Assembly (NCBI RefSeq): GCF_049341845.1
Contig: NZ_JBMPIT010000007.1
Coordinates: 186,001-250,000, forward strand
DNA from: Curtobacterium guangdongense
Lineage (GTDB): Bacteria; Actinomycetota; Actinomycetes; Actinomycetales; Microbacteriaceae
Length of the DNA: 64,000 nucleotides
Reading direction: 5' to 3'
The position numbers and the translations under genes are program-made. Below, one piece after another: positions 17,007 to 26,304 of this stretch. Position 1 is the stretch's first letter. The number at the start of each line of letters is the position of its first letter. The notes below the pieces were generated by a model. That model saw only the letters and a list, made by a program, of their open reading frames with translations. It searched no databases and was not told where the DNA came from.

Positions 17007-17044
17007 CGAACATCGCGCCCTGTCTCGACGGGGCGCGATGTTCG
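17007..17044. terminator. Hairpin after the importer-kinase operon
   Basis: CGAACATCGCGCCC (17007-17020) and GGGCGCGATGTTCG (17031-17044) are perfect 14-bp complements around a 10-nt loop. There is no T-run, as is common in actinobacterial terminators. It lies 33 bp after the ROK kinase stop and should end the operon. Confidence 0.7.
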
Positions 17045-17135
17045 TGCCGAGGTGCGAACCGGAAGAGCCTCAGTGCCCGCCCGACGTACCCCGGTCCGCC
17101 GTGGCGTGAGGAGTTCTCGGGAGTAGCTTCTCGCC

Positions 17136-17720
17136 ATGGTCGTGTGGATCGTCATCGGAGCCGTGCTGCTCGTGTCCGTCGTGCTCATCGCCGTCGAGGG
17201 CCGCATCATGCACAAGCCCGAGTCCGAGCGAAGCGACCGAGAGCGCCGGTTCATGCAGGTGGACCGGGCCGTCGGGCGTGCGAACCAGTCGTACGCGCGC
17301 AACATCGCACCGTGGTTGGTCGTCGGGCTGGCGGTCGTGGGGCTCGCCATCACGATCCCGTTCTGGGCGGAGGGGAAGACCGGCGCGGCCGCGGGACTGA
17401 CCGGGTTCTTCCTCGTCTTCGGCGTCGGGGCGATCGTCTTCTGGGCGCTCGTGCTCCGGAAGCGCGGCCGCGGCAGTGCCTGGCGTGAGGACCAGGACCG
17501 GCAGCAGCGCGAGGCGGACGCTGCCGGCCGACCCCGCTGGTTCGTCAGCGTGAAGGCCGGATGGCTGCTCGGCGGCATGTTCACCGCGATCGGCATCGCG
17601 GCGCTCGTCACGTCGCTGATCGGTGGTGGCGGGTTCATCACCGCGTCGATCCTGCTCGCCGTCGGCATCCTGTTCCTCGTCATGGTCGTGATCCAGCAGC
17701 GTGCCGAGGCGAAGCGCTGA
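17136..17720 (+). CDS. Hypothetical integral membrane protein
   Basis: The 194-residue protein has an N-terminal membrane helix, a polar segment (residues ~25-60), two helices, a charged segment rich in Arg/Asp/Gln (residues ~107-130) and two further helices, giving about five membrane passes. No family is recognised. TAGCTT lies 6 nt before the ATG, so a leaderless transcript is likely. It is followed closely by the stress-type SDR gene. Confidence 0.7.
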   Translation: MVVWIVIGAVLLVSVVLIAVEGRIMHKPESERSDRERRFMQVDRAVGRANQSYARNIAPWLVVGLAVVGLAITIPFWAEGKTGAAAGLTGFFLVFGVGAIVFWALVLRKRGRGSAWREDQDRQQREADAAGRPRWFVSVKAGWLLGGMFTAIGIAALVTSLIGGGGFITASILLAVGILFLVMVVIQQRAEAKR

Positions 17721-17760
17721 CCTGAGTGGCCGTCCGGGGCCGGGTGAGGACGCTGGACGC

Positions 17761-18648
17761 ATGAGCCAGTACGACAAGCGCGATCCCAACACCCTCTACC
17801 CCGCACCGCCGTACCCGAAGCAGGAGCAGTCCCTACCGGGTGCCGCGTGGAAGATGGACCCGAAGCCGGACCACGGCGAGAAGAGCTACGTCGGGCGGGA
17901 ACGCCTGACCGGGTACCGCGGCATCGTCACCGGCGCGGACTCCGGGATCGGCCGTGCCGCCGCGATCGCGCTCTCGCGTGAGGGCGCCGACCTCGTGCTG
18001 TCGTACCTCCCCGACGAGCAGGAGGACGCAGAAGAAGTCCGCGACCTGCTCGAGGGCGAGGGGCGTCGCGCCGTGCTCTTCCCCGGTGACATCGCCGACG
18101 AGCAGTACTGCATCGACCTCGTCCAGAAGGGCGTCGACGAGCTCGGCGGACTCGACACCCTCGTGATGGTCGCCGGCCGCATGGACAGCAACGACGACAT
18201 CCTGACGCTCGACACGTCGATGTTCGACTCGACGTTCAAGACGAACATCTACTCGCTGTTCTGGCTGACGAAGGCCGCCGTGCCGCACCTCGAGCCGGGG
18301 TCGACGATCGTCACGACCGGGTCGATCCAGGCGTCGACACCGTCGGCCGACAAGATCGACTACGCGGTGTCGAAGGGTGCGATCAAGCTCTTCACCGAGG
18401 CCGTCGCGCAGCAGCTCGCGCCGAAGGGCATCCGCGTGAACTCCGTCGCACCCGGACCGGTGTGGACGCCGCTGCAGCCAGGGTCGGACGACGCCGAGAC
18501 CGTGTCACACTTCGGCGAGAGCTCGCCGTTCGGCCGCCCGGGACAGCCCGCGGAGCTCGGTGCCGCCTACGTGCACCTCGTCAGCCCGGAGTCGAGCTAC
18601 CAGTCGGGCTCCACGATCACGATCGCCGGGGGCACGCCGGCGTTCTGA
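17761..18648 (+). CDS. SDR family oxidoreductase, general-stress (YhdG/YdaD) type
   Basis: The 295-residue protein has a polar N-terminal extension (PAPPYPKQEQSLPG) typical of the long, general-stress SDR group, then the NAD(P) motif GADSGIGRAAA near residue 60, VAGRMDSN, the catalytic Ser in TTGSIQAST and YAVSKGAIK (Tyr and Lys) near residue 205. Members are often induced by ethanol or desiccation stress; the substrate is unknown. GACGCT is followed by 6 nt and the ATG, a weak leaderless-type -10. Confidence 0.88.
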   Translation: MSQYDKRDPNTLYPAPPYPKQEQSLPGAAWKMDPKPDHGEKSYVGRERLTGYRGIVTGADSGIGRAAAIALSREGADLVLSYLPDEQEDAEEVRDLLEGEGRRAVLFPGDIADEQYCIDLVQKGVDELGGLDTLVMVAGRMDSNDDILTLDTSMFDSTFKTNIYSLFWLTKAAVPHLEPGSTIVTTGSIQASTPSADKIDYAVSKGAIKLFTEAVAQQLAPKGIRVNSVAPGPVWTPLQPGSDDAETVSHFGESSPFGRPGQPAELGAAYVHLVSPESSYQSGSTITIAGGTPAF

Positions 18649-18652
18649 TGGG

Positions 18653-19543
<891 letters not shown>

Positions 19544-19630
19544 GCCCGAGAGTCTGCTCCGGAGCCGTGACCGGATCCTGGTACCGGATGTACCTGGCTC
19601 CGCCGCTCCGGGCGGCGGGACGCTGTCGGC
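19544..19630. promoter_or_regulatory. Divergent promoter/operator between the XRE/MmyB gene and the SDR gene
   Basis: The region holds GGTAC (19580-19584) and GTACC (19590-19594) around CGGAT, an interrupted palindrome, joined to CGGATCCTGG. On the minus strand AGGATC and CAGACT have 17-bp spacing before the regulator start. On the plus strand GACGCT stands 6 nt before the SDR ATG. The same AGGATC-17-CAGACT arrangement precedes the second paralogue, so CCAGGATCC is probably part of the regulatory signal. Confidence 0.6.
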
Positions 19631-20413
19631 ATGACCAACGAGACCACCTCCACTCCCATCGGCCTGCTCACGGGCAAGGTCCTGTTCATCACCGGCGCGA
19701 GCCGCGGGATCGGTGCCGCCGCCGCCCGGCTCTTCGCCCGTGAAGGCGCCGCCGTCGTGCTCGCGGCACGCAGCACCGATGCGCTCGACGGCGTCGTCGC
19801 CGACATCCGGTCGGCGGGAGGGACCGCCGACGCCGTCGCACTCGACCTCGCGGACGCCGACAGCATCCGCGCAGCGGTGATCCGGGTCGACGAGCTGCAC
19901 GGGCGGCTCGACGGCGCGTTCAACAACGGCGCGGCGATCCAGCAGCCCGGGCCCCTCGACACCACGACGGACGAGGACATCGACACCCAGTTCGCGGTGA
20001 ACTTCCGCGGGCACTGGGTCGCGATGACCGCGGAGGCAGCGCTCATGCGGCGGTCCGGCGGCGGCGCGATCGTGAACACGTCGAGCATCGGCAGCCGACG
20101 GGCGAACCCGGCGCTGCCCGCCTACGGCGCGATGAAGCGGGCGCTCAACAGCATCACCGAGACCGCTGCCGTGACCTGGGCGCCGGAGCACATCCGCGTC
20201 AACGGCATCACGCCGGGAGGCACGGCGACGGAGATGATCGACGCCTGGGAGACGGCGACGCCCGGCATCACCGAACAGATCAACGCGTCCGTGCCGCTCG
20301 GACGCATGGCCGAGCCGGAGGAGGTCGCCGAGGTCGCCGCGTGGCTCCTGAGCGACCGGGCGGCGATGGTCACCGGCGCGATCGTCCCCGTCGACGGTGG
20401 CGCGGGCGCCTGA
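19631..20413 (+). CDS. SDR family oxidoreductase (target of XRE/MmyB paralogue 1)
   Basis: The 260-residue classical SDR has the cofactor motif GASRGIGAAAA at about residue 20, NNGAAIQQ (the NNAG-like motif), the catalytic Ser in VNTSSIGS and YGAMKRALN (Tyr/Lys) near residue 160. Its end, GAIVPVDGGAGA, is standard for the family. The substrate is unknown. Divergence from the MmyB-type regulator strongly suggests it is the regulated gene. Confidence 0.9.
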   Translation: MTNETTSTPIGLLTGKVLFITGASRGIGAAAARLFAREGAAVVLAARSTDALDGVVADIRSAGGTADAVALDLADADSIRAAVIRVDELHGRLDGAFNNGAAIQQPGPLDTTTDEDIDTQFAVNFRGHWVAMTAEAALMRRSGGGAIVNTSSIGSRRANPALPAYGAMKRALNSITETAAVTWAPEHIRVNGITPGGTATEMIDAWETATPGITEQINASVPLGRMAEPEEVAEVAAWLLSDRAAMVTGAIVPVDGGAGA

Positions 20414-20446
20414 CGACGAGCGCCGGCACCCGCGCGAGGTGACGGG

Positions 20447-20905
20447 TCAGGCCCGCCGTGCGCCGACCCGCGGAAGCACCACACCCAGGACGATCATGGC
20501 CACGGCGAGCACTGCGTGCAGGACGTTGTCGGCACTGTTCAGCGGCACGAAGTTCGCCCCGCCCATCATCCCGGCGGTGAAGAGCCCGTAGACGAAGAGC
20601 ACCGCGTAGACGATGCCGCCGATGAGCAGGTACAGGCGAGCGCCCGTGGCGGTGCGGGCGGCGATCAGGCCGACCACGCCGAAGAGCAGGTGGACGATGT
20701 TGTGCAGGGCCGACACCTGGAACAGGCCCAGGAGCAGAGCCATCGAACCGTGTCCGGCCATCGCCATGGAACCCATGTCCATCGTCAGGCCGGGGATGAA
20801 GCCGGCGATGCCGACGATGAGGAAGACGACGCCGAAGACGAGTGCGCCCTTCTGCGTCCAGGTGGATCCGTAGCCGGTGCGACCGGTCGTTGCGTGCGTG
20901 GTCAT
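20447..20905 (-). CDS. DUF4383 family membrane protein
   Basis: The 152-residue protein has four membrane helices and the DUF4383 hallmark SALHNIVHLLFGVVGLIAAR in the second. A Met/Gly/His-rich loop (TMDMGSMAMAGHG) lies between helices 1 and 2. The function of the family is unknown. GAAAGG precedes the ATG by about 8 nt. Its stop lies 33 bp from that of the convergent SDR gene. Confidence 0.85.
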   Translation of the reverse strand: MTTHATTGRTGYGSTWTQKGALVFGVVFLIVGIAGFIPGLTMDMGSMAMAGHGSMALLLGLFQVSALHNIVHLLFGVVGLIAARTATGARLYLLIGGIVYAVLFVYGLFTAGMMGGANFVPLNSADNVLHAVLAVAMIVLGVVLPRVGARRA

Positions 20906-21007
20906 CGTGTGGCCTTTCGTGAGTTGGGCCGTCGGCTTCGACGGTCCGGACAGGTCATGCCCACAGATGATTCGGAGCGGACGTACCGGTGGTTTGCAGG
21001 GGCCGGG

Positions 21008-21856
21008 TCAGCCCTCTTCGACGAGCGACTGCGTCCCGAGCACGACGGCCAGTGCGAGCCGCTCGGCGTCGACCGTCCCCGGCTCGGCCGTGTAGGCCAG
21101 GATGCAGAGGTCCTCGGGCGCGACGACGAGCGCATCGCAGTCGACCGTGATCCGCCCGACCAGCGGGTGCTCGATCACCTTCCGCCGTCCCTGCGCGGCC
21201 GGTGCCCCCGACACCGACGCCCACAGCTCCACGAACCGAGGGCTCGCCGCCCGGAGGTCCCGCACGAGCTGCTGCAGCTGCCGGTCGAGCGGGTACCGAG
21301 CCACCGTCATCCGGAGCCCGGCCACGAGCGACTCCTCGAACGCCGCCTGTTCGGCATCGGTGTGCACCGCGCGGCTGCCCGGTCCGACGAGGTGCCGCCA
21401 CGTGGTGTTCCGCTCGTGCCCGGTGTACGCCGAGATCGACCCCATCAACGCGTCGTGCGGGGCGTTCGCGACGAGCAGGTTGCCCGCGGCGTCGAGGACG
21501 GCGACCGGGGTGTCGGCGAGCCGGTCGAGCAGCCGCTGCACGCTCGGCGGGATCCGGGTCGGGACGACGTCCGCCCCGGGAGCGGCGTGTCCGGCGAGCC
21601 GGTACAGCAGCTCCCGGTCGGCGTCGGTCACCCGGAGTGCTCGCGCCAACGCCTCGACGACCTGGGCGGAGGGGGAGGTCGCACGGCCCTGCTCGAGCCG
21701 GGTCAGGTAGTCGGCGGAGATCCCGGCGAGGCCGGCGAGCTCCTCGCGCCGGAGCCCCACCGCTCGACGCCGCGGCCCCACGGCCACGCCGACCGCATCG
21801 GGCGCGACGTGGTCCCGCAGGCGTCGGAGCGTGCTCCCGAAGTCGTTCTCGTCCAC
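21008..21856 (-). CDS. XRE family regulator with MmyB-like domain (paralogue 2)
   Basis: The 282-residue protein has the same two-domain layout as the regulator at 18653-19543: helix-turn-helix (GPRRRAVGLRREELAGLAGI, then DYLTRLEQGRATSPSAQVV) and an MmyB domain ending EHPLVGRITVDCDAL. The start is a GTG; CAGACT stands 6 nt upstream and AGGATC 17 bp before that, matching paralogue 1. It should face an SDR gene. That SDR lies at 22923, but an M15 peptidase gene sits between them. Confidence 0.87.
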   Translation of the reverse strand: MDENDFGSTLRRLRDHVAPDAVGVAVGPRRRAVGLRREELAGLAGISADYLTRLEQGRATSPSAQVVEALARALRVTDADRELLYRLAGHAAPGADVVPTRIPPSVQRLLDRLADTPVAVLDAAGNLLVANAPHDALMGSISAYTGHERNTTWRHLVGPGSRAVHTDAEQAAFEESLVAGLRMTVARYPLDRQLQQLVRDLRAASPRFVELWASVSGAPAAQGRRKVIEHPLVGRITVDCDALVVAPEDLCILAYTAEPGTVDAERLALAVVLGTQSLVEEG

Positions 21857-21962
21857 GGCCCCAGTCTGCGCCTGGGGCTGTCTCGGATCCTGGCCCTGTC
21901 AGACCCACCTCTTGGCTCGATGAACTCCGGGTGAATCCGTTTTCCGGCAAGAAGAAAAAGCA

Positions 21963-21993
21963 TTGACAACGGCTCCGGTGCTGATGCTAGATT
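21963..21993 (+). promoter_or_regulatory. Promoter of the M15 peptidase gene
   Basis: TTGACA (21963-21968) and TAGATT (21988-21993) are separated by 19 bp, and the ATG follows 6 nt after the -10, so the transcript is probably leaderless. The segment around it (TTTTCCGG, AAGAAAAAG) is AT-rich compared with its neighbours. Confidence 0.6.
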
Positions 21994-21999
21994 GTCGCC

Positions 22000-22791
22000 A
22001 TGCCGCATGGGGGAAAGCAGCTTCAGCCGATTTCGCGACGTACTGCGATCGGCGCAATGGGATTGTTGGCCGGTGTCGCGGTCGCCGGTGTTCCGCTGTT
22101 CACTGCCCGGCCGGCCCTCGCCGTCGGGCGATGGGGGCAGTACGAGAACGGGAAGATCCCACTCGAAGCGTTGACCGTCATTCCCTGGGCAACCTCCCAG
22201 CGACTGCGGTCCGATGCGACCCAGGCGCTCGTCGCGCTCAACAAGGCGTTCGTCGCGGCGCGCGGCGGCAACCTCCCGATCACCGAGGCGTACCGCAACT
22301 ACGCACGGCAGCAGGAACTCCGTGACTACTGGTGCAGTCAGGGCAGCTGTGAACTCGCAGCCCTGCCGGGGAGCTCCAACCACGGCTGGGCGTTGGCGAT
22401 CGACGTCACGATCGGGCGGCTCGACTGGAACCACCCGACGTACCTGTGGCTCAAGGCGAACGCGGGGAAGTACGGGTGGGAACACCCTGCCGGGGCAGAA
22501 CCCGGAGGGTCGTACCCGGAAGCATGGCATTGGGAGTACAACGGCACGTACGTCCCATTCGAACCACCGAAGTCAGAAGAGGATGACGACATGGCAACGA
22601 ATGTGATCACAGTATCCGTCCCGGATGGCGGAACCGGGCAGGTTTGGTGGTCGGTGAATCTCGGCGACAACACCAAAGCGCGCATTTGGAATGGCACCCA
22701 GCTCACGTTCCGACGCAATATCGGCATTCCCGAGTACTCGAATCAGCCACCGCAGACCCTGCAGGGCTTCAAGGACATCTCGACGACCTGA
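22000..22791 (+). CDS. M15 family D-Ala-D-Ala carboxypeptidase-like exported protein
   Basis: The 263-residue protein has a Tat-like signal (SRRTAIG at residues 12-18 and a hydrophobic stretch ending near PALA). The M15 domain has EAYRNYARQ near 96-104, SSNHGWALAID with zinc ligands His128 and Asp135, and WHWEY with Glu179 and His177. It probably trims peptidoglycan stem peptides outside the cell. Residues ~195-263 form an acidic linker and a small unassigned domain. GC is visibly lower than in its neighbours, and it lies between the halves of an XRE/SDR divergon, which suggests acquisition, perhaps of a phage-lysin-like gene. Confidence 0.82.
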   Translation: MPHGGKQLQPISRRTAIGAMGLLAGVAVAGVPLFTARPALAVGRWGQYENGKIPLEALTVIPWATSQRLRSDATQALVALNKAFVAARGGNLPITEAYRNYARQQELRDYWCSQGSCELAALPGSSNHGWALAIDVTIGRLDWNHPTYLWLKANAGKYGWEHPAGAEPGGSYPEAWHWEYNGTYVPFEPPKSEEDDDMATNVITVSVPDGGTGQVWWSVNLGDNTKARIWNGTQLTFRRNIGIPEYSNQPPQTLQGFKDISTT

Positions 22792-22922
22792 GGCTGAACG
22801 GAAGCGGTGCTCGTCGGAATGCGATGTGCCGGGCTTCGTTCGTCATGTGCCGTCCTGGCCCTGACGGTCCTACGACAACGGGACGACTCCCTATCCGAGT
22901 GCAGACGACCGACGCTGGGGCC

Positions 22923-23606
22923 ATGACAACGACACTCGTGACCGGAGCCACCCGTGGCCTCGGCAAGGAAACCGCCCGCCAACTCGTCGAGGCTGGACAC
23001 ACGGTCTGGATCGGCGCTCGCAACGCCCAGCAGGGCGAGGCCGTCGCCGCCGAGATCGGCGCACGCTCCGTCCAGCTCGACGTGACCGACGACGCCTCGG
23101 TCGCCGCCGCGTTCGCACAGGTCGACGCCGACGGTGGCCTCGACGTCCTCGTGAACAACGCCGGCATCGCGATGTGGGGGCTGAACGGTCCCGATGCACT
23201 CCGGGTGTTCGACACCAACGCCGTCGGCATCGTCCGCACCACCGAGGCAGCGCTCCCGATCCTCCGACGCTCGGCCAACCCGCTCGTGGTGAACATCTCG
23301 AGCGCCCTCGGCTCGTTCACCGCGGTGCACGACCCCGAGAGCGCCGCGTCGACCGTGCAGGCAGCGGTCTACGGTGCGAGCAAGTCCGCCGTGACGATGC
23401 TCACCGTCCAGTACGCCCGGATGGCACCGGAGGTCCACTTCGTCGCGCTCGAGCCCGGCTACACCGCGACCGAGCTCGGCGGGATGCCGAACCCGCACGG
23501 TCGGCCCGTCGAGGTCAGCGCCGCCACGGTGGTGGCAGCCGCCAGCGCGGGCCCGGAGGGCCCGACCGGCGTCCTGCTGGAGGACGGCCACCCGCTCGGT
23601 TGGTGA
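22923..23606 (+). CDS. SDR family oxidoreductase (partner of XRE/MmyB paralogue 2)
   Basis: The 227-residue SDR has TGATRGLGKETA (cofactor loop) at residues 7-18, NNAGIAMWG near 78, the Ser of NISSALGS near 125 and YGASKSAVT (Tyr/Lys) near 155. It is short and ends in LEDGHPLGW. The substrate is unknown. GACGCT stands 6 nt before the ATG, as in the SDR of the first divergon. Confidence 0.88.
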   Translation: MTTTLVTGATRGLGKETARQLVEAGHTVWIGARNAQQGEAVAAEIGARSVQLDVTDDASVAAAFAQVDADGGLDVLVNNAGIAMWGLNGPDALRVFDTNAVGIVRTTEAALPILRRSANPLVVNISSALGSFTAVHDPESAASTVQAAVYGASKSAVTMLTVQYARMAPEVHFVALEPGYTATELGGMPNPHGRPVEVSAATVVAAASAGPEGPTGVLLEDGHPLGW

Positions 23607-23612
23607 CCAGAT

Positions 23613-23660
23613 GACGGACCGGAGGCTCGTGGCGGATCCGCCACGAGCCTCCGGTCCGTC
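23613..23660. terminator. Perfect 48-bp palindrome between convergent genes (repeat family A, copy 2)
   Basis: Two 24-bp arms meet with no loop: 23613-23636 and 23637-23660 are exact reverse complements, with the family core GGAGGCTCGTGGC/GCCACGAGCCTCC and outer GACGGACC/GGTCCGTC. It lies between the stops of the SDR and pyruvate oxidase genes and can terminate both directions. Confidence 0.85.
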
Positions 23661-23672
23661 CGGTGGTCGCGA

Positions 23673-25397
23673 CTAGAGCAGCTGCCGGAAGTTCGTGGAG
23701 GCCAGGTCCAGCAGCTCGTCGCCGCGACCCGACATGACCGTCCGGATCGCGTAGAGCGTGAAGCCCTTCGCCTGCTCCATCGTCACCGCCGGCGGCATCG
23801 ACAGCTCCTGCCGGTCCACCTTGACGCTGACCAGCGCCGGACCGTCGTGGGCGAGTGCTGCTGCCATCGCGTCCTCGAAGTCGTCGGACGTGTCGACGCG
23901 GAAGCCCTTGATGCCGACCGCCTCGGCGACCGCCGCGAAGTCCGGGTTCTGCAGCTCGGTGCCGTACGTGACGAACCCGGCGGCCTTCATCTCGAGCTCG
24001 ACGAAGTTCAGTGACGAGTTGTCGAACACGACGACCTTCACCGGCAGCTTGTTCTGCACGATCGTGATGAGCTCGCCGAGGAGCATCGCCAGGCCGCCGT
24101 CGCCCGCGAGCGCGACCACCTGCCGGTCCGGGAACGCCGCCTGCGCGCCGATCGCCTGCGGGACGGCGTTCGCCATCGTGCCGTGCACGAACGAGCCGAT
24201 CAGCCGGCGACTGCCGTTCATGGTGAGGTAGCGCGATGCCCACACGACGGGGGAGCCGACGTCGGGGATGAACACGGCGTCGTCGGCCGCGAGCTCGTCG
24301 AGCACCCTCGCGACGTACTGCGGGTGCAGGGGCTTCTTCTTCCCGGCCGGGACCGCGAGGTCGTCGAGTCGCTCGCGGGTCTTGCGGTAGTGCTTCAGCG
24401 CGTCCTGCAGGTGCTTCGTCGGCTTCGAGCCGTCGAGCAGCGGGATGAGGGCGAGCGCGGTGTCCTTGACCGTCCCCACGAGCCCGATGTCGACGGGGTG
24501 CCGGCGGCCGAGCTGCGATCCCCGGATGTCGACCTGCACGTGCTTCGCCTTCGCGGGGAAGAACTGCTGGTACGGGAAGTCGGTGCCGAGCATCAGCACG
24601 ACGTCGGCGTCTTCCATCGCGCGGTACCCGGACGCGAAGCCGAGGAGCCCGGTCATGCCGACGTCGTAGGGGTTGTCGTACTCGATGTACTCCTTGCCGC
24701 GGAGCGCGTGCACGATCGGTGCCTGCAGGCGTTCGGCGAGGGCGACGACCTCGTCGTGGGCACCGGCGACGCCCGCGCCGGCCAGGATCGTGACCTTGTC
24801 GGCGCCGTTGAGGAGCTCGGCGGTGCGCTGGAGCTCCTCCTCGCTCGGGATGATCCGCGGCGTGGTGGCCTCGATGCGCGTCTCGCGCGTGCCGACCGCC
24901 TCGGCGAGGAGCACGTCGCCCGGGATGACGAGGACGGCGACGCCGCGCTTCTCGGTCGCCTCACGCATCGCGATCTCGAGCAGGCGGGGCATCTGCGTCG
25001 GGTCGGCGACGTACTCGACGTAGACGGAGCACTCGCGGAAGAGCTCCTGCGGGTGCGTCTCCTGGAAGTACCCGGAGCCGATCTCGGCGGTCGGGATGTG
25101 TGCGGCGATCGCGAGGACGGGCACGCGGGACCGGTTCGCGTCGTACAGGCCGTTGACGAGGTGCAGGTTGCCGGGGCCGCAGCTGCCCGCACACACGGCG
25201 AGGTTCCCCGTGAGTGCGGCTTCGGCGCTCGCGGCGAACGCGGCCGCCTCTTCGTGCCGGACGTGCTCCCACCGGATCGACCCGTCTTTCCGGAGCGCGT
25301 CGGTGAACCCGTTGAGGGAGTCGCCGGGGAGCCCGTAGACCCGCTCGACGTCGTTCTTGCGGAGGGTGGCGACGATGTTCTCGGCGACGGTTGGCAT
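23673..25397 (-). CDS. poxB: Pyruvate oxidase/dehydrogenase (quinone), thiamine diphosphate-dependent
   Basis: The 574-residue protein, close to E. coli PoxB in length, has the ThDP enzyme layout: N-terminal PYR domain with the catalytic Glu in RHEEAAAFAASAEA (near residue 50), a central FAD/nucleotide domain, and a C-terminal PP domain with GDGGLAMLLGELITIVQNKLPVKVVVFDN trimmed as GDGGLAM...N (metal-diphosphate motif near residue 430). It should oxidise pyruvate to acetate and CO2, passing electrons to quinone at the membrane. The start is set by GAGAGG before ATG. Confidence 0.88.
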   Translation of the reverse strand: MPTVAENIVATLRKNDVERVYGLPGDSLNGFTDALRKDGSIRWEHVRHEEAAAFAASAEAALTGNLAVCAGSCGPGNLHLVNGLYDANRSRVPVLAIAAHIPTAEIGSGYFQETHPQELFRECSVYVEYVADPTQMPRLLEIAMREATEKRGVAVLVIPGDVLLAEAVGTRETRIEATTPRIIPSEEELQRTAELLNGADKVTILAGAGVAGAHDEVVALAERLQAPIVHALRGKEYIEYDNPYDVGMTGLLGFASGYRAMEDADVVLMLGTDFPYQQFFPAKAKHVQVDIRGSQLGRRHPVDIGLVGTVKDTALALIPLLDGSKPTKHLQDALKHYRKTRERLDDLAVPAGKKKPLHPQYVARVLDELAADDAVFIPDVGSPVVWASRYLTMNGSRRLIGSFVHGTMANAVPQAIGAQAAFPDRQVVALAGDGGLAMLLGELITIVQNKLPVKVVVFDNSSLNFVELEMKAAGFVTYGTELQNPDFAAVAEAVGIKGFRVDTSDDFEDAMAAALAHDGPALVSVKVDRQELSMPPAVTMEQAKGFTLYAIRTVMSGRGDELLDLASTNFRQLL

Positions 25398-25466
25398 GTG
25401 TGTCCTCTCACGCGGGTGCGGCTTCGCCTCCTGTCTAGTCCCGCGTGCTGCTGGGACGATGGACGG

Positions 25467-26207
25467 ATGATCGACGATGTGCCGCCGCTCCGCCCCCGAC
25501 GCCGGGAGCCCGACGCGAACGGCATCCTCGTGCGGTCGCCGTACCCGCTGACGACGCTCGCGATCGCCATCGGTGCCGTGATCGTCATCACCGTCGTCGG
25601 GTTCTTCCTCGGCACCGTCGACATCGGGATCGCCCGCGCGCTCAACGCGTTGCACGTCGGGTTCCTCGGCGCGATCACGGACGGGGTCTACCACGCGATC
25701 AGCCCCGGCCCCGCGATCGTCGTCACCGCGATCGTCACCGGGCTGATCTGGGCGCTGCAGCGGAACATCCGGCCGGCTGCGGCGTTCGCCGGGGTCGTCG
25801 CGATCACCTGGATCCCGTCGGACCTGGCGAAGGAGATCGTGCACCGCGCGCGGCCTTCAGTCGACGTGCTGCCGCACCCGTTCGCCGTGCAGCCGGACCC
25901 CGGGTACCCGAGCGGGCACACGGTGTTCATGGTGGCGTTCACGATCGCGCTGTGCTGGGTGCTGCGGGACACCCGGTGGCACCGGCTCGCGGTGGTGCTC
26001 GGGACGATCGCGGTCGTCGTCGTGTGGTTCTCGGTGACGATCGACGCGGTGCACTACCCGACGGACGCGCTGGCCTCGGTCGGGTGGGCGCTCGCCGTGG
26101 CGCCCGCAGCGCGCCTGGTGTGGGTGGACTGGCTGATGCCGCGCATCCCGTTCTTGCGCCCCGCGCGCCCTGCTGCGGGCACGGGCGGGGGCCGAGTCTC
26201 GCGCTGA
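25467..26207 (+). CDS. PAP2 superfamily membrane phosphatase
   Basis: The 246-residue protein has about six membrane helices and the phosphatase motifs KEIVHRARP (near residue 130), YPSGHTVF (near 152) and SVTIDAVHYPTD (near 192, with catalytic His). It probably dephosphorylates lipid phosphates such as undecaprenyl pyrophosphate or phosphatidic acid at the membrane. GACGAT stands 6 nt before the ATG. Its stop codon lies within the left arm of a family B palindrome. Confidence 0.88.
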   Translation: MIDDVPPLRPRRREPDANGILVRSPYPLTTLAIAIGAVIVITVVGFFLGTVDIGIARALNALHVGFLGAITDGVYHAISPGPAIVVTAIVTGLIWALQRNIRPAAAFAGVVAITWIPSDLAKEIVHRARPSVDVLPHPFAVQPDPGYPSGHTVFMVAFTIALCWVLRDTRWHRLAVVLGTIAVVVVWFSVTIDAVHYPTDALASVGWALAVAPAARLVWVDWLMPRIPFLRPARPAAGTGGGRVSR

Positions 26208-26249
26208 GCGACACCTCTCGCGACCGGGAGCGCGAGAACTGTCGCTCAG
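26204..26249. repeat. Palindromic repeat, family B copy 2
   Basis: CTGAGCGACACCTCTCGCG (26204-26222) pairs with CGCGAGAACTGTCGCTCAG (26231-26249) except for three central positions; the loop is 8 nt. The core matches copies at 6811 and 35558. It overlaps the last codons and stop of the PAP2 gene and separates it from the convergent MFS gene. Confidence 0.78.
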
Positions 26250-26260
26250 GCCGAATCTCG

Positions 26261-26304
26261 GCGCAGCGTCAGCCCGCGCGCCGCGCAGCGTCAGCCCGCG
26301 CGCC
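26261..26304. repeat. 22-bp tandem duplication of the MFS gene's 3' end
   Basis: The same 22-bp sequence occurs back to back at 26261-26282 and 26283-26304 with no mismatch. The right-hand copy holds the stop codon (26291-26293) and last codons of the MFS gene on the minus strand; the left-hand copy is the non-coding duplicate. Confidence 0.9.

Noticed and set aside
21857..22922. Prophage or genomic island around the M15 peptidase
   Set aside because: Only one lower-GC gene is present, with no integrase, structural phage gene, tRNA or clear attachment repeat beyond an 11-bp match.
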